The notes under the pieces are model-generated. The model was not told the DNA's origin and did not search any database. It saw only the letters and a program-made list of their open reading frames with translations. Below, piece by piece: positions 59,403 through 64,000 of a DNA stretch of 64,000 bases. This stretch comes from JBGUVL01 sp964370395. Its GTDB lineage: Bacteria; Bacillota_I; Bacilli_A; Erysipelotrichales; Erysipelotrichaceae. The stretch spans positions 39,247 to 103,246 of the forward strand of contig CAYJIZ010000008.1 in assembly GCA_964370395.1 (NCBI GenBank), written 5' to 3'. The position numbers and the translations under genes were made by a program. Each line of letters starts with the position of its first letter. The first letter of the stretch is position 1.

Positions 59403-60352
59403 TGTCTACCTCTTTGTAGTATGAACATCTCAAAACCAAACTTTTTATCAATACGACCCGCTTTAATATCCTGGTCTAATTGTGCTAATTCATTTAATGT
59501 TATACTAATTTCATCTTCTTTAACAAACCGACAGCTCTGCATTGTTTTTTCTACACGATAAGGATGTGCTTGTAATTGGCTCGCTATCTCACTTTTGCTT
59601 GCTCCACTTAACTGTAGTATTTTTACTTGATGTAAAAAACGATATTGTGAAGCTAACATTGCGATAAGTGCGATTGGATCGATGTTTTGTGCATCAAAAT
59701 CCAACCAGTATTGGTATGCGCGTTTCACGTTCTTTGAAATGATGGCTTGAAACACATCAAACACATTGTCATCCAATGGTCTAGTGACTAACGCCTTTAC
59801 ATCCTCACTACGAAGTGATTGTCCAAGTAAGCTTAGTTTCTCTAACTCACTAATAATTCGATCACATGAAAAGCCAATACGATAACAGAACGTTTGGTAT
59901 CCATCTCTTTCAAAACGAATATTACGCTTAGCGCTTTCTTGTTGAATAAATTTATCACGATCGTGCTCACTAAGCAAAGCATAGTGTTTCACTGTTGCTT
60001 CCTTCTGTAAACGTTTTACTATTTTTTTGCGTGAATCCAGTTTCGCTTGTTCGCATAATAATACAAGAACAGTTGATTCATTTGGTGAATCCATATAGTT
60101 GTTTAACACATCTACATCGATAGAAGTGTCGTTACTGCCACTTAAAAAAGAGCAGTGATTAACCACAATTACTTTATAGTCACTGAAAAAAGGAATCGTC
60201 TGTGCATCTGCAATGATTTCTTCGATGCTACTCTTACTTGCATCATAAGTAACCGTGTTCATTTCCTTTTCGAAATTCAAATGCTTGTCGATAATCCTCT
60301 GTAATTCTTTTTTTAATAAATAGTGTTCCTCACCATAAAGTACATATATCAT
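59399..60352 (-). CDS. holA: DNA polymerase III delta subunit
   Basis: HolA opens the beta clamp in the clamp-loader complex. The 317-residue protein begins MIYVLYGEEHYLLKKEL and has the typical TIPFFSDYKVIVVNHCSFL motif, VLLCEQAKLDSRKKIVKRL and C-terminal helices with IALIAMLASQYRFLHQVKILQ. The AGGAGG site is 7 bases upstream. It follows comEC, as in Bacillus, and overlaps sdaA. Confidence 0.95.
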   Translation of the reverse strand: MIYVLYGEEHYLLKKELQRIIDKHLNFEKEMNTVTYDASKSSIEEIIADAQTIPFFSDYKVIVVNHCSFLSGSNDTSIDVDVLNNYMDSPNESTVLVLLCEQAKLDSRKKIVKRLQKEATVKHYALLSEHDRDKFIQQESAKRNIRFERDGYQTFCYRIGFSCDRIISELEKLSLLGQSLRSEDVKALVTRPLDDNVFDVFQAIISKNVKRAYQYWLDFDAQNIDPIALIAMLASQYRFLHQVKILQLSGASKSEIASQLQAHPYRVEKTMQSCRFVKEDEISITLNELAQLDQDIKAGRIDKKFGFEMFILQRGRQ

Positions 60353-60405
60353 TTTATCACCTCCTCTATTTTAACAAGTTCATATAAGAACCACAACTCA
60401 AACAT

Positions 60406-62349
60406 CTAGGAAACCATAAAAAAGATTTCATGATTGGCACTGACGACGATATTCCAGTTTAAAAAATAGAAAATAGAAGTACTTCCTACTTCTTGTGTAT
60501 CACGTATGAAGCTTTGACTTTTTTGTAAAGTTTCTACTACTTCATAAGAAGGATGATTGTATCGATTGTTCCTACCACTTGAAATGATGCTCAATTGTGG
60601 GTGCAGTTGATGAATAAAGAAGGGATCAGAACTTGTATTACTCCCATGATGCGCTACTTTTAATACATCAACTTTTAGCTTATTGAATTGCTCTAAAAAA
60701 TGAAGTTCCACTTTTTTTGAAGCATCGCCCATAAACAAGTAACGCAATTGGTTGATTTGTGTAAATAAAATAATACTTTTGTCATTTTCATCTAACGCTT
60801 CTTGTTCTTGATAGCTTTCAAGTTTAATATTCTTTAATTGGATATCTTGGCTTGTCGTGATTACTTGCTCAATTGCAATAAGCTTTTTAAGAGAAGTTAA
60901 ACCACCATTGTGGTCATAATCATCATGTGTAATGACTACTTTATCCACCTGATGTATGCCTCGCGCCTTTAAATAAGGATATATTGTCGTTTTCGCAAGG
61001 TCTTTATTTAATTGGTTTGCAACATCAATTAACATGACTTCCCCATTAAAAGGTTCCCTAATTAATATACAATCACCTTGGTTTACATCCAAAAAAGTGA
61101 CTTCTCCATAAGGAGTCAGGTTTTTCATGTTAGCTTGGTAACACAATAAAATAAGCAAATAAACATAATGCTTCTTTTGATGATAAGTTAGTAGCAAGTA
61201 ACAGCTTACACACCAAAGTACGATCCATATACTATGCGGCTTCCCTATTAGTTTTAAAGAGAATGGCATGAATTGAATACACCAAATTAGTATATTCATT
61301 GAATAATTAAACAGTAAACTCACACTAGGAAAACATAGAGTAGCGATCAACAATCCAAAAACAATAGTTTGGAGATAGCGAAATAGTGGAAATAGGAATA
61401 ATGTTAACCAATTGATTTCATGAAAGAACAAGAGTTGTATCGGTATGATTGCTAAATATTGTTTAATGAATCGAGGAACACTTTTCACTGCGAATAAAAA
61501 AACGAGGCGATAGCATACAGGAATGATAAAAGTGATTTCATAAGCCATGTATGGAGCCAATAATAACGTGATAATGATACTTAATCCTAGTTGCTCTCTT
61601 CGATGATACGTAGAAAACAGAAGTCCTACCAATGAGAATACAAAGATACGTATCATGTAAGGCGAACTTGGTAACAACATATAAAAAACAAACGATACAA
61701 TACATCCAACCCTATTTCGATCTTTATTAAAAAGTTGACTAAGTAAATGAATAAATAAGCTTAAATGTACTCCTGAAGCATACAAGAAGTGCTTATAGTC
61801 CATATCATTGTCATAGTTACGATACAGCAATGCATTCATATTCGTCTTTGTTTGTGTATCGAAGGAATTTACATAACGATAGAGTTTTGCTTTCACATGA
61901 TTTGCATTTGACTCGATTGTAAATCGTTTAACATAGATCGAATAATGAATATTTTTACGTTGTAGGTAGGTCGCATAATGAAACATACCAAGATTGTTTG
62001 TAGAATTCACTCTTTCTGGTGTACCTTCAATATTAAGGACATCATATAAACCAACATTGTTTACGTTGTACAAAACAAATTTTTCTTTTTGATTAGAGGC
62101 AATAATATAATTATTTCTAATCTCATCGACTCTCACAACCCTTTGCTTACCCTCCATTTCTTCAAAAGGCATATTTTGATAAAGTACAAACAAGAGCAAA
62201 AACAACGCTACTAGTAGACTTCCCTTCTTTAAGAATGGATACAAGTAACAACAAGCAAATAAGATGATCACAAGTTGAACGAGAAAGGTAGACACATAAA
62301 CCAAAGCAATAAGACAAAAGGCAAGAAACAGAAAACGATCTCTTACCAT
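60406..62349 (-). CDS. comEC: ComEC/Rec2 DNA-uptake channel
   Basis: ComEC forms the membrane channel for transforming DNA. The 647-residue protein has N-terminal membrane helices and a short extracellular OB-like part (residues ~60-130), a Competence domain with about seven helices, and a C-terminal metallo-beta-lactamase-like domain: TFLDVNQGDCILI, then VVITHDDYDHNGGL with the metal-ligand H-x-D-x-D-H pattern, FMGDAS and VLKVAHHGSNTS. All metal-binding positions look present. It is shorter than Bacillus ComEC (about 776), mostly at its N-terminus. comEB is absent. Function needs a ComEA receptor, which is next door. Confidence 0.95.
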   Translation of the reverse strand: MVRDRFLFLAFCLIALVYVSTFLVQLVIILFACCYLYPFLKKGSLLVALFLLLFVLYQNMPFEEMEGKQRVVRVDEIRNNYIIASNQKEKFVLYNVNNVGLYDVLNIEGTPERVNSTNNLGMFHYATYLQRKNIHYSIYVKRFTIESNANHVKAKLYRYVNSFDTQTKTNMNALLYRNYDNDMDYKHFLYASGVHLSLFIHLLSQLFNKDRNRVGCIVSFVFYMLLPSSPYMIRIFVFSLVGLLFSTYHRREQLGLSIIITLLLAPYMAYEITFIIPVCYRLVFLFAVKSVPRFIKQYLAIIPIQLLFFHEINWLTLFLFPLFRYLQTIVFGLLIATLCFPSVSLLFNYSMNILIWCIQFMPFSLKLIGKPHSIWIVLWCVSCYLLLTYHQKKHYVYLLILLCYQANMKNLTPYGEVTFLDVNQGDCILIREPFNGEVMLIDVANQLNKDLAKTTIYPYLKARGIHQVDKVVITHDDYDHNGGLTSLKKLIAIEQVITTSQDIQLKNIKLESYQEQEALDENDKSIILFTQINQLRYLFMGDASKKVELHFLEQFNKLKVDVLKVAHHGSNTSSDPFFIHQLHPQLSIISSGRNNRYNHPSYEVVETLQKSQSFIRDTQEVGSTSIFYFLNWNIVVSANHEIFFMVS

Positions 62350-62351
62350 TG

Positions 62352-62822
62352 TTATAAACGAAGAGAGTCCTTTATTTTATCAAATAGTTTTTGTTTAATC
62401 CCTTTCACGTTCATGATATCTTCAATGCGCTTGAAAAGACCGTTTTCGTTACGATAATCAATAATCTTTTGTGCAGTAGATGGACCAATTCCTTTAATTG
62501 AAGTTAATTGCTCAAGGGTTGCAGCATTTAAAGATACTTGCACCACTTGATCATTTTTTTGGTCGACGACAATGACTTCGTTGTGTGTAACGATTTGATT
62601 CATATTAATGGTATCTGTGTTAGCTCCACTTTTCACTCCTTGTGCGGCATCAATTGCGTCTTTTATAGTTGATTGGTATGCTAATTCATAAACGCCTGGT
62701 TTTTCTACTTCTCCTTTTACTTCTACCGTTATTGATTCACTTTTAAACTCGCTTAAATCAACATACTCATACTTTTGAAAATAACAAACGATAAGAATGA
62801 GAATAATAATGATTTTTTTCAT
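62352..62822 (-). CDS. comEA: Competence protein ComEA, DNA receptor
   Basis: From the ATG at 62822 (MKKIIIILILIVCYF, AGGAGG 7 bases ahead) the 156-residue protein has one N-terminal membrane helix, an SLBB/soluble-ligand-type domain (VEVKGEVEKPGVYELAY, about 33-80) and a C-terminal helix-hairpin-helix DNA-binding domain (NAATLEQLTSIKGIGPSTAQKII). This is the ComEA architecture. It is 2 bases ahead of comEC. Confidence 0.93.
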   Translation of the reverse strand: MKKIIIILILIVCYFQKYEYVDLSEFKSESITVEVKGEVEKPGVYELAYQSTIKDAIDAAQGVKSGANTDTINMNQIVTHNEVIVVDQKNDQVVQVSLNAATLEQLTSIKGIGPSTAQKIIDYRNENGLFKRIEDIMNVKGIKQKLFDKIKDSLRL

Positions 62823-62867
62823 ACCATGCCCTCCTACTAAGATATATGACATTTTTAGAAAAAATCA

Positions 62868-62895
62868 TAAAAAAAGATGAACTATTGTTCATCTT
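62868..62895 (-). terminator. Terminator of phoH
   Basis: Minus-strand AAGATGAAC-AATA-GTTCATCTT (62874-62882 with 62887-62895) followed by six or more Ts. The phoH stop codon is inside the hairpin. comEA begins 46 bases on. Confidence 0.87.
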
Positions 62896-63850
62896 CATAA
62901 GTTTCGTATGCTTCGATAATTTTTTGTACAAGAGGATGACGTACGACATCTAGGCTTGTAAGTTCAACAAATGCAATTCCTGGAATATTACCAAGAATAT
63001 CTTTGGAAGTCAGAAGACCTGAATCACGCTTTTTGATTAAATCTATTTGGGTGATATCCCCTGTAACTATAATTTTTGAATGGTATCCCATTCGTGTTAA
63101 AAACATTTTCAATTGCGCTCTTGTTGAGTTTTGCGCTTCATCCAAAATAATAAATGCATTATCTAATGTACGCCCTCGCATGTACGCCAAAGGTGCAATC
63201 TCAATGATTTCTTTCTCTAACAGCTTATCTGTCATCTCCACTCCTAACGCGTCATGTAGGGCGTCGTAAAGAGGTCTAAGGTAAGGATCTACTTTTTCTT
63301 TTAAGTCTCCAGGTAAAAATCCAAGACTTTCGCCTGCTTCAACAGCTGGACGAGTTAAAATGATTTTGTTGATGTCACCTTTTTTCAATAGATTAGCAGC
63401 ATAAATTACACTTAAATATGTTTTACCCGTCCCTGCTACTCCTAATGCAAATGTAATGTCTTTCTCTTTCATGCACTTATACAAATAAGCTTGCCCTAGT
63501 GTTTTTGGGTAAATTGGTTTCCCGTTAACCGTTTTGGCAATCATTTCTTTATGCAATTCTTGTAGTTTTTCAAGACGTTGTTTTTGTGCTAAACGACATG
63601 CGAATAAAATTTCACTTTCCCCAATCGTTTGTTTTTTCATAATGCATTGAATTAAATAGTGAATGACATCTTCAATTCGTGTAATCTTCTTTTCATCATC
63701 GCATACAATAAGTAGTTCATTGTTACGATATGTCATATCTACATTATAAAATGAGCGCAAAACATCAAGATTTTTTTCTTGAGGTGCAAATAATTCATTC
63801 ATTTGATCAATACTCAAATGCTCCAAATTAAGATGATGCGTTTTGTTCAT
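62882..63850 (-). CDS. phoH: PhoH-like ATPase/ribonuclease-associated protein
   Basis: The 322-residue protein has a P-loop GVAGTGKT (137-144), AVEAGESLGFLPGDLKEKVDPYLRPLYDAL-type switch sequence, Walker B-like FIILDEAQNSTRAQLKMFLTRMG and a sensor VTGDITQID motif. It resembles the N-terminal-extended PhoH of bacilli (YlaK/YqfA type). Its N-terminal ~110 residues are not conserved P-loop. The exact function of PhoH is not clear in Firmicutes; RNA helicase/nuclease coupling is the current view. A near-consensus promoter lies upstream. Confidence 0.92.
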   Translation of the reverse strand: MNKTHHLNLEHLSIDQMNELFAPQEKNLDVLRSFYNVDMTYRNNELLIVCDDEKKITRIEDVIHYLIQCIMKKQTIGESEILFACRLAQKQRLEKLQELHKEMIAKTVNGKPIYPKTLGQAYLYKCMKEKDITFALGVAGTGKTYLSVIYAANLLKKGDINKIILTRPAVEAGESLGFLPGDLKEKVDPYLRPLYDALHDALGVEMTDKLLEKEIIEIAPLAYMRGRTLDNAFIILDEAQNSTRAQLKMFLTRMGYHSKIIVTGDITQIDLIKKRDSGLLTSKDILGNIPGIAFVELTSLDVVRHPLVQKIIEAYETYEDEQ

Positions 63851-63906
63851 TTATCTCTCCTTGTGAAGTTATCCTTCATGTGTATAAATAGGTATCCTAT
63901 AGCTAT

Positions 63907-63935
63907 ATTTTACCTTTATTCAGTGAAAAAAGCAA
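63907..63935 (-). promoter_or_regulatory. Promoter of phoH
   Basis: Minus-strand TTGCTT (63930-63935) and TAAAAT (63907-63912), 17 bases apart. Upstream, to the window end, there is a possible weak terminator stem (GCAAAG/CTTTGC) and, at the very edge, the T-rich tail of what may be another gene's terminator. Confidence 0.65.
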
Positions 63936-64000
63936 AGTATTTAAGTAACGTGGCCTTTGCTAGCTATACATAAAATCACGATAAAAAAAGGAAGCTATAC

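Noticed and set aside
1..64000. CRISPR arrays, insertion sequences, prophage genes, integrative elements or tRNA genes
   Set aside because: I looked for regular repeats, transposase or integrase motifs (XerD is the only recombinase) and cloverleaf sequences, and found none. Composition and codon use are even across the window.

Overview
The window is a stretch of low-GC, Gram-positive-type chromosome from the Bacillota. Several details support this: T-box leaders, a fused SecDF, PepV, the order comEA-comEC-holA with rpsT opposed, the order murC-ytxG-ytxH-ccpA, and a 6S-like RNA beside aspS. The gene set (no spore genes visible, very compact operons, LytTR/DUF3021 pair) fits class Erysipelotrichia or a close relative. 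That placement is inference from gene content; no rRNA is present to settle it. I see no prophage, insertion sequence, CRISPR array, tRNA or rRNA. Almost every base is core genome, mostly on the minus strand.

Layout. 150-2233: xerD-deoB. 2316-10490: one eight-gene minus-strand operon, nusB-xseA-xseB-ispA-dxs-tlyA-recN-dinB, mixing isoprenoid synthesis, rRNA modification and DNA repair. 10592-14097: truB-ribF-atypical RelA/SpoT protein, then asp23 with its own promoter. 14208-15670 (plus): a calcineurin-like phosphatase and a TtcA-type tRNA thiolase. 15680-16149: a small gene broken by a one-base frameshift, under a palindromic AT-rich promoter. 16393-18440 (plus): a LytS-type histidine kinase and its response regulator. 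18501-18655: a probable 6S RNA. 18718-22040: Asp-specific T box, hisS, aspS. 22092-29299: relA, apt-recJ, and comN-secDF. 29507-33727: nadE, pdp, and LytTR-DUF3021.

33873-38116: a lipoprotein, murJ (ytgP), rsuA, thyA, dfrA operon. 38218-39665: Tyr T box and tyrS. 39673-45002: ccpA, ytxH-like, ytxG, murC, an acidic disordered protein sitting where Bacillus has sftA, a thioredoxin and a lipoprotein. 45017-50874: pepV-trmB, pnp, rpsO, htrA. 51008-51853 (plus): a 3-hydroxyisobutyrate-dehydrogenase-type enzyme. 51910-57543: a cytidylate-kinase-like protein, a NUDIX hydrolase, hemW, a GNAT, lepA and fmt. 57766-58029 (plus): rpsT. 58197-63850: phoH, comEA-comEC-holA-sdaA.

The genes cover translation (synthetases, ribosomal proteins, rRNA/tRNA modification), stress signalling (RelA, a RelA-like protein, Asp23, HtrA), the cell envelope (MurC, MurJ, IspA/Dxs precursors), nucleotide and NAD metabolism, and DNA repair and uptake. 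No clear new multi-gene system is visible. The best leads are the frameshifted gene and its operator-like promoter, the atypical RelA/SpoT homologue, the disordered protein upstream of murC, and the 6S-like RNA.
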